Positions 1 through 11,451 of a stretch of 64,000 bases of DNA are shown one piece after another. The DNA is taken from assembly GCF_023078275.1 (NCBI RefSeq), contig NC_062985.1, forward strand, positions 5,084,001 through 5,148,000, written 5' to 3'. The position numbers were made by a program, and so were the translations under genes. The DNA comes from Leguminivora glycinivorella (lineage: Eukaryota > Arthropoda > Insecta > Lepidoptera > Tortricidae). Position 1 is the stretch's first letter. Each line of letters starts with the position of its first letter. Under the pieces are notes generated by a model. The model was given only the letters and a program-made list of their open reading frames with translations. It searched no databases and was not told the DNA's origin.

Positions 1-1080
1 CCATAAATATAAGTTCTATAACATAATAGTGGTTAACACAAAACACTTTTTAGATTGGCGGGGCGGGGTCTTAAAGCAATCAATTTTCACATAAATAAAC
101 AAGGACTATGTCCTCTTCCTAGCAAGATTTCTTGGTCATCCCGGAGACATGAAACAAATTATGCGTTTCCCTATATACCCTTCAAACGGCAATGAAAAGA
201 TGTTTCACTCAGATATCGGCCTTAGGCCATTGAAATTCGGATTTAGTAGGTGTGTTTGCTTAGACTCATTTAACCTCCTTTACGTTGGATACATTTAAAC
301 CCCTAGGGAGCCTCATGTTTTGACAGTGGGGAGCTTCAACATTTTGGAGCAAGATATTACCTAAGTATATATTTAGTTGAGAATTTATCATACTTATATC
401 TCAACTGCGATGTGGTTAAGACGATACGATACAGGTCAATTCTCCATACAAACGCTCTCGACTATTTCCTCCCTGGTTTTTGAAGAGAGCAATGATTTTT
501 TCAACACAGATTATTATTATTTTTATCTGTGTCCGAACCGTTTTGACTTTTTTGCTATTTTATTTTAAAAGATGCTAGAGCTAATCAACAATTTCTAAAA
601 CGACCTTTTTCAATATGGCTCAAAAATAGGTGTGATACTCAAGATCGGTAACAATTAGCCAAAAAATCTAAACGGTCCGACACAGATTATTTCATTGTTA
701 TTTTTTAACTGAAATTCCCAAATTGAAAGGGGGACTCCTTTCCATTTTAGCATTTTCGCTCCCGTAGCGTCTTAAATGTGCTATCAATAACAAGGGTAGT
801 CTATTGTTAAACGTAACATTAGTGAAGATCTTTTGCATAATATATATATCAAGTAATTTCGAAGAAAATGGCAGTGTTGGGTAAAAACATGAATCGCGGA
901 AGTGTTTGCATTACGTTGCGGTTCAAATCATTTTTTACGGGTAAAAATTTAATATAAATTCTACGTACAAGTTCTTTAATGACATTTCTTATGTTCTGTA
1001 GAGTTAGCATCACAAAATAGCGTATCAAATAAACGTCAGAAGTAACTACTATTATGTAACCGTTAAACAAAAAGAGATGT
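1..1080. other. No gene recognised
   Basis: AT-rich DNA with only short chance frames. No exon with family resemblance, no RNA gene and no clear inverted or tandem repeat was seen. Confidence 0.5.
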
Positions 1081-1084
1081 GTAT

Positions 1085-1660
1085 ATCTTCTTCTTCTTCA
1101 ACCTACCTAGCGTTTTTCCGGCCTAGCGCCAGGGTCTGCTTTCCTGCCCAGTCTTCTCCACTTTGCCGGTCTTCGGCGTCTTTCTGAGGTGTGAGATGGT
1201 TCTCTTCCATATCCGCTGTCACGGCATCTAGTCAGTCATCTGTTATCCCTCATCAGGGACATAGGGCTCTTCGAAGGGATTTCCATTTTCGATCTCCTTC
1301 AGCTCCGCCCAGTCAAGGCAACTGATACCGCCTCTTTTTCCATGTATGTGAATGTAATGTCTGTTATAAATCTTTGTTGTCTTTTGTATACTTTCTTTTT
1401 TGCTATTTTTTATTATTATTGTATTCTTAAATTGTTACCTGTCGTGATTGTTTTCACCAAAAGGCATCATCGGAAGACCAGCGCTGGAAGTCGCCAGCAA
1501 CATGCTGAGATGAGACCATTTCGTGGCACTTTTCTCTCTTAGCCTTTTGTGTGGATGTATGATTATTTGTTTGTGTGTCGGTAATTTTTGTGTAAGTATA
1601 TTATATTGTTATCGTCGTTGTTAAGTGCTTACGAATAAAAATATTTCTATTCTATTCTAT
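1085..1660 (+). mobile_element. Retroposon remnant with (TATTC)n tail
   Basis: A GC-richer block ends in AATAAAAATATTTCTATTC followed by a TATTC simple repeat near 1640-1660, the usual 3' end of a lepidopteran non-LTR retroposon. The block around 1465-1545 (GGAAGACCAGCGCTGG and GCCAGCAACATGCTGAGATG) looks like a dispersed lepidopteran repeat. No coding frame survives. Confidence 0.5.
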
Positions 1661-2004
1661 ACGTAGAAAAAAAAACAATTCAACTTTGACTTTTCTACTA
1701 ACCACCGTTAAGATTGAACACCCTGTATGCAGAAGGTTCAATAAAGTAGCTTTTAGCCCGCTATACAATACGATCAACGCTAACCCTCGCAATTCGGCGG
1801 GACCGAGTGCGTTCGCTTGGACAAGTTTAAGCCCTTGTGTTTTGCAGTAATAAGAATTTGCATGTCAAAGGGAAGTCAGATCCCGTTTTGAATATAGATA
1901 TCACTTATATAAGCTGTTTACCCTTGTCCTTCTGTTCTTAAATGCTGAGAATAAAGGAGCTATATTTCCGGTACCTTCTTTAAAATAATATTTAGAAGGA
2001 AAGG

Positions 2005-2120
2005 TTAAAGGGAGAAGAAGTCGAGGAAGACCCATGAATAGTTTGTTGACCAGCTCAAGGCCGCTGTCATGTCGTATCAAGAACTAATGAGGAAAGCGGA
2101 GAATAGAAAATAAGCGGAGT
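2005..2120 (+). mobile_element. LINE reverse-transcriptase C-terminal fragment
   Basis: The + strand frame reads RRSRGRP, then after a stop FVDQLKAAVMSYQELMRKA. This resembles the C-terminal tail after the RT domain of insect RTE-like LINEs. Only about 35 codons remain and they are broken by a stop. Confidence 0.5.
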
Positions 2121-2376
2121 ATTGAAATAAGCCATGGCTTCACCGACAAGAGCTACACAGCTCTCAACACTAAACTTTCTGGGGCCCATTTCTCGAAGCT
2201 ACAAGTTACAACTTACAAGTGGTTGTCAATTTCTAAAAAAAGATAAGGTAATGTGTTAAAAAAATGTCTTAAGTTTAGTATTTTTATTATTTAACTGGTA
2301 TATTTATAAATAGGTATACATGGCACGAAAATGTACGAAATAATTTGACATTGACCGTTTCCCCCTATCATGAACT

Positions 2377-2509
2377 GGGGGGTTACCATGAAGTGCTAAA
2401 GCCGTTCAGTTTAGGTGGAGAGAAAGGGACGAAGCTATAGCAGTTCCATAGCTTCGTCCCTCTTTCTCAACCTAAACTGAACGGCTTTAGCACTTCATGG
2501 TAGCCCCCC
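2377..2509. repeat. Near-perfect foldback hairpin (two 62-bp arms)
   Basis: The left arm 2377-2438 and right arm 2448-2509 are reverse complements apart from a few mismatches, with a 9-base loop. Arm ends are GGGGGGTTACCATGAAG and CTTCATGGTAGCCCCCC. The fold would be very stable as RNA. It is probably a foldback MITE; a small-RNA precursor is possible but nothing in the sequence proves it. Confidence 0.8.
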
Positions 2510-2514
2510 TGATA

Positions 2515-2915
2515 TACCTACTGATCCATCCTTTACTGGAACTATTTCGCCGCATTTTCAAGCCCCTATTTGAGATTTAGACCAAAACGCAGAACTTTTC
2601 GTCATCCAGTAGGCTATAATTACATACTTAAAATCCAAAATTTCCAGTCCGTAGGTCATTTAGTTCCGAAGTTAAGTGAAAGCATAGTTTCGCATTTATA
2701 ACACTCACTCACTCATGATAATCAGAATAGAAGTAGTACTTCCCATGAACTCAACGGCCAAGTCACACAACATTAACTATAATAATAAACAAATCGCAGT
2801 AAGGAACCTTAGACTTGGCACGACTTTGTTTAGATTTCATTACTTTTTAGAAATAAACAAGCAGCTCCGTCGAGACTTGGCTAGTTTTTTAGAGAATGTT
2901 TTTGGTGGGATTTAA
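2515..2915 (+). repeat. Dispersed repeat family A, copy 1
   Basis: Shares long blocks with 25035-25270 (ATTTCGCCGCATTTTCA, TTTAGTTCCGAAGTTAAG, ACTCACTCATGAT) and with 25730-25890 (GGCCAAGTCACACAACATTA, AATAAACAAGCAGCTCC). It is non-coding and is probably a non-autonomous transposon of unknown type. Confidence 0.65.
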
Positions 2916-3078
2916 TTTTGGCTTTCAACATACTACTATACTACATGTTTCGTGTCCCATTTAGGTAGGTAGGTACTTACTCTCAACACATTAAACATTA
3001 AACTGAAAAGCAATAGAAGACGCGCACGTATTTCAACTGAAAAATATATTGTAATGTGAGCCAACACTTAAGCCTCTA

Positions 3079-3163
3079 AGGCCCACTTGCACCAACCACT
3101 TAACTCAGGGTTAGTGGTTAACCCTCGGGTTAACCCTCCATTATCGTTGGTGCAAGTGGCCCT
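3079..3163. mobile_element. Short MITE with inverted ends
   Basis: The ends GCCCACTTGCACCAACC and GTTGGTGCAAGTGGCC are inverted. The middle also folds (AGTGGTTAACCC around CGGGTTAACCCTCC). The element is 85 bp and has no coding capacity. Confidence 0.75.
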
Positions 3164-3187
3164 AAAATTACCAATCGACGTACAGTC

Positions 3188-3620
3188 AGCAACCAAGCTG
3201 TGAATACAATGTACAGCAAAGACATAATATATATTATATAACTCCGTATAGACAGATAAAGTCTAAGAAAAAAACGTACCTCAGTACCATACAGAAAAAG
3301 GTACGGTGGCCTAGATGGCATTACACATTTGGGGTACACTCAGCTAGATGGCACTAATAATAATATTTGACATTTTAACACATAACAAGCTAAGAATATG
3401 GGCCAAATTGTCAAAACTTCATCAAAAGTTTTAAGTCTGTGTCAAGAGATGGCAGTCTATGCACTGTGATTACATCTTTTACTTCGACAGTAACAGAACT
3501 CTCTATAATACTCGATCCTCTTTGATGTAGGTAACTAGGTACAGGCAATAAAGTTCTGTATGATATATTTTTAGTCCTTTGGCTGTATTTATAGCTTTGT
3601 TGCTGACTGTACAAGACTAC
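3188..3620. repeat. Dispersed repeat family B, copy 1
   Basis: Closely matches 58080-58345 in the same orientation (ACTCCGTATAGACAGATAAA, ACGTACCTCAGTACCATAC, GGGGTACRCTCAGCTAGATG). It also matches 37841-37935 in reverse. The GATGGC-rich stretches recur near 56950-56995. Non-coding. Confidence 0.7.
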
Positions 3621-3845
3621 TAAAATCGAAATCGCTTGCCATCATCTATTGAACGAATTGAACACGCAAGCATGAAGAAACATGAATCGTGATTTATTCA
3701 TAACACCGCGTAAACCCAAAGGATTAACAGCCATATTTTACGAATCTCTGTATAAATGAAAATCAACGCATTTCCTGTTGTACTCGTGAATATACAGGGT
3801 GTAATTTTTATAACCGTCAAAAAAATTATACAACATCACGTGTTA

Positions 3846-3970
3846 TTCAATTCAATTCAATTCAATTCAAAACCTTTAATGTCATAAACAACACATGTCA
3901 AAAATACAAAAATAATAATACAATAAATAAGGAATTTAAATAATCTTAAACAACTTAGTCAAAAAATAAT
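3846..3970 (-). mobile_element. LINE 3' tail in reverse orientation
   Basis: A (TTCAA)n run is followed by AACCTTTAATG and an A-rich, T-poor tract. Read on the - strand this is an AATAAA-like 3' end with a TTGAA simple-repeat tail. Confidence 0.4.
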
Positions 3971-5085
3971 GATAAATTCAAATACTAACCATTATTATAT
4001 ATATAAAAAAAATATTATATTTCGTTATATCTTAGCTAGGGTTTACCGTTTTCGTTTTGTCTCAGTAGCGCGTGCGCTCACGCCGCTGCTTAACAGTGAC
4101 ATCACGTGTAAAGCGATGTTATTGGGCGATTCAGGCCAATTTTTTCACAGTGAAGCACCGCTACGCGCTTCAAATCCATAAGTTACGGAAAATTTTGGAT
4201 AATGTAAGGTTCTGTTAGTGGTTCTGGGTTATGACAGCTATAAGATGATTTTAATTATTGTCAGTTATGAAAATACATCCTGTATACAATAATAAAGCCA
4301 CACCAGTGTTCTAGCATGAAAGCCAAAAGCTGCGGGAATCCCGACCAAACTCGGTTGAATACACACGATACGTGCAAATACGAACAGATTATCTCAAAAT
4401 TAACTCTGCATTTACATAGTAAGCCCTTAAACTCTTCGTCGGGGTACGTAGCCAAATGCACGAACGCTTACGATGATATCGTTTTCGTAGCTGAGTTTTT
4501 TTTTTCGCCACTTTTATGAAATGTTATTTTTTTGAAAAAAAAAAATGCTATTTCTACTCAGAATCACTAGCTTTTTAAATCCTAGTAGTTAAAAAAATTG
4601 TCCCGTACATTTTTTTATTATTTTGTTACCATTTTCCGTACATGTTGTGTGGGATAACAAAAGAGGAAAGTAACAAAAATGTATGTAAACTCTGGGACAC
4701 TTTTTGTCTCTCAGTGAGATTGAAAGTACTCGTGATTCTGAGTACAATTGACCTAAAATTCCCTAAAAAAATCAAATTCAAAAAATGGCAAAAAAAAAAG
4801 AAATCCTCAGCTACCTATCTGTATTCGCGCAATAGAAGCAGACTGCGTTTCGAACGGCGTGTAGCGTCAACGATTGACATTTCGGCTAGGCCAACGGATC
4901 GGTGGGAGGGAGGGGCTTAAATAACTTGATAATGTTTGTAATACGTTCTTATATGAAGGATGTGGTTGATATTATGCTGTCTTAGGGTTTTAATTAAGTT
5001 GGAAGGAGTTATTTAAGACTGTAGAGACAAGGAAACTTTTTCTGCAAAAATTTTCTGATTTTGCACGAGAAAATTTATTTCTTCG
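3971..5085. other. No gene recognised
   Basis: AT-rich DNA with chance frames only. A GC-richer patch near 4060-4170 (GCGCGTGCGCTCACGCCGC) has no recognisable coding content. Confidence 0.4.
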
Positions 5086-5089
5086 TCTT

Positions 5090-5175
5090 TTTAGGGTTCC
5101 GTGCCGATAAGGCACAAAAGGAACCCTTATGGTACGCCTCTGTCCGTCTGTCTGTCACGTTACTAAATATCTCGA
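5090..5175 (-). repeat. Family G repeat fragment (reverse)
   Basis: TTTTAGGGTTCCGTGCC and the CTGTCCGTCTGTCTGTCACG block belong to a very common lepidopteran repeat. In this window the other orientation is seen at 34998-35055 and as a long copy at 38615-39327. Confidence 0.6.
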
Positions 5176-5344
5176 GAACTGCTTATACTATAGCTTTGAG
5201 GAATAGGTAGGTACTTATATTACTTAGGTCAAGATATTGGAAAGTCTCCCTTCATTTGTCTTGATTAAAACATGATTTAAATTAATATACGATTTGTTAA
5301 TATACGATCTTTTATTAGTCTCATGTTTAATATAAGAAGAAGGG

Positions 5345-5439
5345 GAAGCGCTGGTAGCCTAGCGGTAAGTACGTGCGACTTTCGTTCCGGAGGTCGCGGG
5401 TTCGAACCCCGGCTCGCATCAATGAGTTTTTGGGAATTC
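5345..5439 (+). mobile_element. tRNA-derived SINE, 5' part (interrupted by a LINE insertion)
   Basis: The head has an A-box-like TAGCCTAGCGGTAAG and a B box GGGTTCGAACCCCGG at tRNA-like spacing, i.e. an internal Pol III promoter. The SINE stops at GGGAATTC (5439) and resumes at 6057 with ATGTGCGAAATG, so a LINE has inserted into it. It is too degenerate to be a true tRNA gene. Confidence 0.7.
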
Positions 5440-6056
<617 letters not shown>

Positions 6057-6251
6057 ATGTGCGAAATGTCATGCCAGTCGCTTTTCGGTGAAGGAAAACA
6101 TCGTGAGGAAACCGGACTAATTCCAATAAGGTCTAGTTTACCCTTCAGGTTAGAAGGTTAAATGGCAGTCGCATTCGTAAAAACTAGTGGCTACGCCAAA
6201 TCTTTGGGTTAGTTGGCAAAGTGGACTCCAGGCTACATGAGCCGTGGCAAA
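6057..6251 (+). mobile_element. SINE, 3' part
   Basis: Continuation of the SINE that begins at 5345. It contains GTCGCTTTTCGGTGAAGG, ACATCGTGAGGAAACC and GTCTAGTTTACCCTTC, blocks widely conserved in lepidopteran tRNA-derived SINEs, and ends near GGATAACGCAAGGAG. Confidence 0.6.
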
Positions 6252-6488
6252 TTCCGGGATAACGCAAGGAGTCCGTCCCCATTCTACCATCGGACTCTTA
6301 GACGCACGGCCGGTCTCCATCCTTACTTGGTAGATATTCCACGAACCGCTTTGCTTCTTCTTTTCTTATGCGCACTGCCAAGGAGTGGAATTCCTTGCCG
6401 GCGGCTATACTTCCGAGCTCATGTAACCCGGCAACCTTCAAATCAAGAGTGAACAAGCATCTTCTGGGCGAGCTCACTCCATCGTAGG
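6252..6488 (+). mobile_element. CR1-like LINE, C-terminal reverse-transcriptase remnant
   Basis: Two overlapping frames give FYHRTLRRTAGLHPYLVDIP and, after a frameshift, MRTAKEWNSLPAA then NPATFKSRVNKHLLGELTPS and a stop. The pattern R-x-A-x-x-W-N-S-L-P followed by F-K-x-R-V-N is the classical end of CR1/jockey-type LINE ORF2. A second copy is on the - strand at 16830-17085. Confidence 0.75.
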
Positions 6489-6851
6489 CCACGTCTTTGC
6501 CTTTGGCTAGTCTGTGGCCAAGAGTAATCCCATTTATAATTTAAAAAAAAAATGTTTCATGTTCAATATGTTCCTAATACTATTAATACACTAATAAAGA
6601 GCCAGTGAGGCGGAAAAGTATTAATGGTATCGAAAGAAAAGTAATAAAATGTCACCAATGGCGTTCTCGGGGAAACATAAATATTGCTCGATGTCAAAAC
6701 AAATCAATACAGCTCTGATAATCAGAAAGCAAAACGATTTATGTGAGAGGATAAAAAGCTGTTAGGTAAATGTTTGTTGGTACTTTTGGAAATCTAAAAA
6801 GAAATAAATTGGCTGTTAAATCAGTTAATCAGTTATTTATTCGTGATAATT

Positions 6852-7084
6852 GAGTAATTCCCGAATAGTTTGTACATTTGAAGGATCACGTCTCCGATTT
6901 TGATAAAAATTTACCAGATTTATATACATATTCGGTAACAAAAAAAGAAAGTTTGATACAAACAACCTAGGACATTTTGGGAAACCTAGTGGATCTTGCT
7001 CAGCATCATGGACTCTATCAGCTTACCAATTTTTATCAAAATCGGAGACGTGATCCAAATGTACAAACTATTCGAGAATTGCTG
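6852..7084. mobile_element. MITE with about 60-bp terminal inverted repeats and 4-bp target duplication (AATT)
   Basis: The left end GAGTAATTCCCGAATAG and right end CTATTCGAGAATTGCTG start arms that pair for about 60 bp, including TCACGTCTCCGATTTTGAT. AATT flanks both sides. A diverged relative sits at 60759-61033 with ACTT on both sides, which supports a 4-bp target duplication for this family. Confidence 0.8.
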
Positions 7085-7449
7085 AATTACAAACATATAC
7101 AAGTACAAAAACAGAAACAACAATTTAAAAAATTAAAACATAATATAAGTTACCATTACACAAATGTATTTAAATACTTCACTATCTGAAGGCGAACCTT
7201 CGTTGAACTGGCAATGATAATTATAATAAACGCTTCCATGCATATTCCATAAACAATTAAATTTGTGTCAAAGTTCGCTGAGCAACACATAATGTCCCAT
7301 GCCTGCTAAACGGCCACATCTCAAAATTTTAGAATTTTTATATTTTTGAAAATTTGATTTCAGAATCATTCAAATTCCCAACTTAATGCGAAAAAAATAA
7401 GTCTCCTTTAAAACTTTTTAGAAGATGCATTATGACCACACCTTTTTTA

Positions 7450-7600
7450 TACCATTTATTTTTTATTTATTTATTTATTTACACAAAGAAAATTACACAG
7501 TATGACAGTAAATAAAACTAAAGCACCGTGAATTTTAAATAAACATTACAACAAGTAACACCAAATAAAATATTAAACAGCAAAATCAAAATATTAAACA
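7450..7600 (-). mobile_element. LINE 3' tail in reverse orientation
   Basis: (TTTA)n followed by ACACAAAGAAAATTACAC and AT-rich sequence. Read on the - strand it ends in a TAAA simple repeat, as LINE insertions do. Confidence 0.4.
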
Positions 7601-7603
7601 GCA

Positions 7604-7765
7604 AAACATGTCGGTGGCAGACAGGTATACGGTTTTTTTTTTTGATGGAAAGCGGTCACCGCAACCAATGGACGACTGCAACTCAAGGTGTGTCACATGC
7701 TCTTTACCGACCCATTAGAAACGTGTACGCTGTTTTTTTGATGAACACCATACTGTAGTAGTTCA
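7604..7765 (-). mobile_element. Family C: 3' end of a CR1/L2-like LINE (copy 1)
   Basis: On the - strand this reads from a decayed RT C-terminus to GTTTGCCACCGACGTGG-like sequence and a poly(A) tail, here seen as TGTCGGTGGCA and poly(T) on +. Same-family copies: 9650-9720, 14049-14220 and 14431-14582 (all -), and 38273-38432 and 49690-49920 (+). Confidence 0.7.
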
Positions 7766-7937
7766 CAAAAAATAACAAAAAAAATCCTGCAATATATATA
7801 TATGTTATAAATGGGAACGTGTGTGTGTCTGTTTCTCGGGCACACCTATTTAAATTACAATTTTACGCTAGCTTACTTTCTTTGCGGAGTGCCTTTCTGG
7901 CCATCCACACGCCACACGAATGGCAGTGATTTCCGAA

Positions 7938-8078
7938 CGCCGTGTCTTGCGTGGGCGACGGCCGCGCGACCGTCGCTGTCGCGTCTCATGCTTCCATATC
8001 GATAAGGTTTGATTTCGTATGCGTCGCATCGCCGTCGCGCGACCATCGCGCGTCCGTCGCCCACGCAAGCCACGACGT
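7938..8078. mobile_element. GC-rich MITE, copy 1
   Basis: Inverted ends CGCCGTGTCTTGCGTGGGCG and CGCCCACGCAAGCCACGACG enclose repeated GTCGCGCGACCGTCGC-like blocks. The long - strand frames across it are an effect of the stop-poor GC-rich repeat. The copy at 60691-61122 shows a TAA target duplication. Confidence 0.75.
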
Positions 8079-8145
8079 AAGCCGTGTGAATCAATCTGAA
8101 AAATAAAACTCAATGAGAAGTATATCGCTGCCAATTCTAATTAGA

Positions 8146-8330
8146 AATCCATACTAATATTATAAATGGGAAAGTGTGTGTGTCTGTTTGTTTGTCCGTC
8201 TTTCACTGCAAAATGGAGCGACGAATTGACGTGATTTTTTAGGTGGAGATAGTTGAAGGGATGGAGAGTGACATAGGCTACTTTTTGTCTGTTTCTAACG
8301 CAAGCAAAGCTGCAGGCAAAAGGTGACACT
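8146..8330 (+). mobile_element. Lep1-like non-autonomous Helitron, copy 1
   Basis: Starts TACTAATATTATAAATGGGA, continues with TCTGTTTGTTTGTCCGTC and GGAGAGTGACATAGGCTAC, and ends in a GC-rich AAGC-rich stretch before CTAG. This matches the lepidopteran Lep1-type Helitron pattern: a 3' hairpin followed by CTAG. Other copies are at 39834, 45048, 54956 and 59507. Confidence 0.65.
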
Positions 8331-8785
8331 AGATTGAAGCAGTATATTGTCCTTCGGGAAGCCCGTTTAAGGAACAAACAAAGCCTAAATATACAATGGT
8401 CAACCCAATTAGACCTATTTTACTGTCGCACAACATATGTCAAAACTTTGACACGCGATTTCTCAAAAAAATGTTTTTTTAAGATCGACCCGTAAAAATG
8501 TGTGCACCGTGCTTAAACAACCTCGTATCTCAGGTTACAGCCAGCAAAGTGACCTTATTCACGTGAAACAGAATTCATGTTACTCCTTATGGATTCGATT
8601 TTAGAAAACGCGCATTGGAAGTATATTTGTTGGGATCACGCAACGTTGAACATTCGACGAACGCATACATTGTGGCGAATGGCTGCGGTAAATACATCTC
8701 GTGAGGTCGAAATTTCAATGTAATATTTGGAATGTAGGTCAAAATCACATATAGGAAGGAGATCGGACATGACGGGCAATTTTTA

Positions 8786-9005
8786 ACCCTCGACGGGGCG
8801 TTATAAGTTTGACGTGTCTGTCTGCCTGTTTGTCTGTATGTCTGTGTGTGTGTCTTTCTGTGGCATCGCAGCTCCCGAACGGATGAACCGATTTAGATTT
8901 AGTTTTTTTGTCTGAAAGCTGAGTTAATCGGGAGTGTTCTTATTTTAGCCATGTTTCATGAAAATCGGTCTAATATGTCGCGGTCGGGGGTTTTTCAAAA
9001 TTTTA
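8786..9005 (+). repeat. Family D dispersed repeat, copy 1
   Basis: Characteristic blocks are CGACGGGGCGTTATAAGTTT, a CTGT-rich run, GGCATCGCAGCTCCCGAACG and ATTAATCGGGAGTGTTC-like sequence. The reverse copy is at 23350-23570 and a fragment at 38480-38575. Non-coding. Confidence 0.65.
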
Positions 9006-9249
9006 ATTTTGTGGTTAGGTCATTATTGAATACGACTGTCGCAAATTCTTGATCCTACACACACTTGTAGATTATACGCACATAATTTCCATGCCTGTGT
9101 ACATGCGAACGATCAGTGTAAATCAAAATACATTTTCTTCTAGACTGTATGTCTATAGGAATAGGTACTTTTAGGGACTCGCAAACACACTAAAATATGT
9201 AATTAGGAACCTAAAACCACTGCTAGGTTATGTATAGGAGCTGGGGTGG

Positions 9250-9640
9250 TTTAAGCAGTTAGTTTAGTTAGTTTTATTGGGCATTTTCCGCAAATCGACA
9301 ACCATTGTGCCTATTTTGCGTGAAATAGACGAGGTAGCACTACTCTAGCCACCCCAGCTCCTCCACAAATCCTAGCAGAGTTTTCAGGTTGCTAAATACC
9401 TCTTTCTGTATTCGGCGTACCTAAGTATTTGTTCCTATATACTTCTACCTGTTTACACTCCAGAAGAAAGTGTTTGGTGGTTTCTTCTGCTTCCATGCAC
9501 GCTCTGCACATGGGGCTATCGGTTATACCTGTTATTGAGGTGTTTGTTCAGTGTGTTGTGTCCTGTAATTAATTCTACTAGTTTGCGCAGTTGCCGTCTG
9601 GGTGTTCTGAGTAAGATTTTTGTGAGGTGGTTAAAGCAGG
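9250..9640 (-). mobile_element. Jockey/R1-like LINE fragment, C-terminal RNase-H/zinc-knuckle end
   Basis: On the - strand the frame reads ITDSPMCRACMEAEETTKH, then FLLECKQVEVYR. C-x-x-C followed by E-T-x-x-H-x-L-x-x-C is typical of the extreme C-terminus of LINE polyproteins that carry RNase H. The frame is broken on both sides. Confidence 0.7.
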
Positions 9641-9649
9641 AGATACCTT

Positions 9650-9722
9650 TTTTTTATACCACGTCGGTGGCAAAAAGGTAGACAGTCCGCCTGATGGAAA
9701 GCGGTCACCGTAACCTCCTGTA
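9650..9722 (-). mobile_element. Family C LINE 3' end, short copy
   Basis: TTTTATACCACGTCGGTGGC and GATGGAAAGCGGTCACCGTA match the other family C copies. Only the tail-proximal part is kept. Confidence 0.65.
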
Positions 9723-10093
9723 CCTAGTATACCTCGTTTTATCAGGCAAAATAGACACAGTGCTTGTAGACTGGCAGAAAATGACCAATAAAACTAACTA
9801 TTAGGTCAAATTGGTCAAAATATAAGTATATTTAGCTGAAAATCAACATTGTTACAAAGTTCTCAAAATTACCGAAATTTCATTCAACTACTTCAGCAAT
9901 TCAGATTTACAGGCAATAACTATTGAACTATTATTTCAAACTGCAGCACTCTGTAATAAATCTTGAAGCTGATCCTGTATTATTAGTTTTGATATGGAAC
10001 TTATTTTGTTTTGATACGATTCTCTGTGGTGTTCACTAATCTTCGATATACACTCAGTAGCCAATTTGGCCCACCGATATGGATGCATTTGGC

Positions 10094-10160
10094 TTTATCT
10101 TATCTTATCTTATCTTATCTTATCGTATCTTATCTTATCTTAAGTTATCTTATCTTATAT
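10094..10160. repeat. (TTATC)n microsatellite
   Basis: About 12 copies of TTATC with two substitutions. Confidence 0.95.
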
Positions 10161-10164
10161 CTAC

Positions 10165-10870
10165 ATGGGCCCTTATGGACGCACTTTGATCCGCAGGGAT
10201 CTGTTGTGTAATTAAAAAGCCCGTCCCAGAAAATGTGTCGAGTACAATCATTCTATATCCGATCTTTACGATTGGATCCTACGGATACTGGATCTACGGA
10301 CCTATCCGAATTAGATCTAATGAATAAAAAAAATCTCACTAGATCCAGATTGGATCTACGGGTTGTATCTATAGAGAATGAAGGGCTTACTTCCTTACGA
10401 CTTAAAAGTGGATCTTGGTGTCCTACACTGAACTCAGCCATTCGCTGCTATCCTGTGCGATCTAATGCCACTTGGTCACTTCACACAGGTCTTTCTGGAC
10501 TTCATCGATCCATCGATACCTGGTTCATAAGCTACCATAACAAAATATGGAATCAGAATCAGCTACACTCTCAAAAGCAGTACCTAAAGCTTTTTATTCA
10601 AGAAAGGACCTAAAAATTGGCTAGTAAATCCGCCCGAGTTGCTAATTCAGCTAAAAGTCAGTCAAACGGTCCTATCCTCTATATGCCGTTTATTGGCAAC
10701 GCCGCTTAGCTCCGCGTATATAGGTAGCATTTGATTTTCCGAACGAGTCTAAGTACTGAAGGAAATGTCGCGTGAGCCGAGTACTGAGCTCTGGGATAAA
10801 GCGTAGACTACCTCCTCAAGACACATCATTATTACAATATTTATTAAAAATGTTTTAGCTGACATGTCAG
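10165..10870. other. No gene recognised
   Basis: The longest frame (126 codons from 10233) has no family resemblance. It crosses a patch with several GGATC/GATCT motifs and looks accidental. Confidence 0.4.
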
Positions 10871-10874
10871 TTGT

Positions 10875-11015
10875 TTTTTTTTTAATTTGTGTCCTACTGC
10901 TGTGCAAAGGCCTCTGCCCTAGCTCTCGATGACTCACAATTCTCCGTTTTCTCTGGCCAGTTCTTCAGGAAAGCATCAAGATTGTTTCGCCATCTTTGCC
11001 TGGGCCTACCCTGCT
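10875..11015. repeat. Dispersed lepidopteran repeat fragment
   Basis: After a poly(T) run, the blocks TCCTACTGCTGTGCAAAGGC and TTTCGCCATCTTTGCCTGGG resemble a common lepidopteran retroposon end. Orientation is uncertain; the poly(T) start suggests the - strand. Confidence 0.45.
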
Positions 11016-11037
11016 ATGTCAGTAAATCATTTACCCC

Positions 11038-11169
11038 CTTATTCATAAAAGTGTTCTAAAGTTATCAAGCCGATAAAGTTCGTTTCTCCCTTTCCGACAT
11101 ATTGGTGTGATAGAAAAGGACAAACGAACTTTATCGGCTTGATAACTTTAGAGTACGTTTATGAATAAG
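11038..11169. mobile_element. Foldback MITE
   Basis: Ends CTTATTCATAAAAGTG and TTTATGAATAAG start arms of about 55 bp that pair through TTATCAAGCCGATAAAG. The central loop is about 20 bp. It is 132 bp, with no coding capacity. Confidence 0.8.
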
Positions 11170-11451
11170 TAGGTTAAAAAGCATGTTTATACCTCATTGG
11201 CAGCTTTATTCTTATACTTAAAGTACCTACTTATAAACACATCAAACCAATTTCATCCTTCTAAAGTTGTATCTTCACATAATTTTTCCTAAATACATCA
11301 ACTTTTTACATTGTAACAACAAAACTGAAGAGTTAAATTTAAACGCAAAACTGTGATTTTAGATGGTTTATAAATTAAATGCAATTTAATTTAAATGTCA
11401 AATTATTTATGTAATTTTATTGAAATTTACCAAAATATAATTAAATGCTTA

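Noticed and set aside
5345..5425. Functional tRNA gene
   Set aside because: Internal promoter boxes are present but the cloverleaf is not closed and SINE body sequence follows.
7868..8134. Arginine-rich - strand frames
   Set aside because: Produced by the stop-poor GC-rich MITE; the same frame recurs at 60945-61130 only because the MITE is repeated.
10233..10613. 126-codon frame
   Set aside because: No domain, no splice context and biased by repeated GGATC words.
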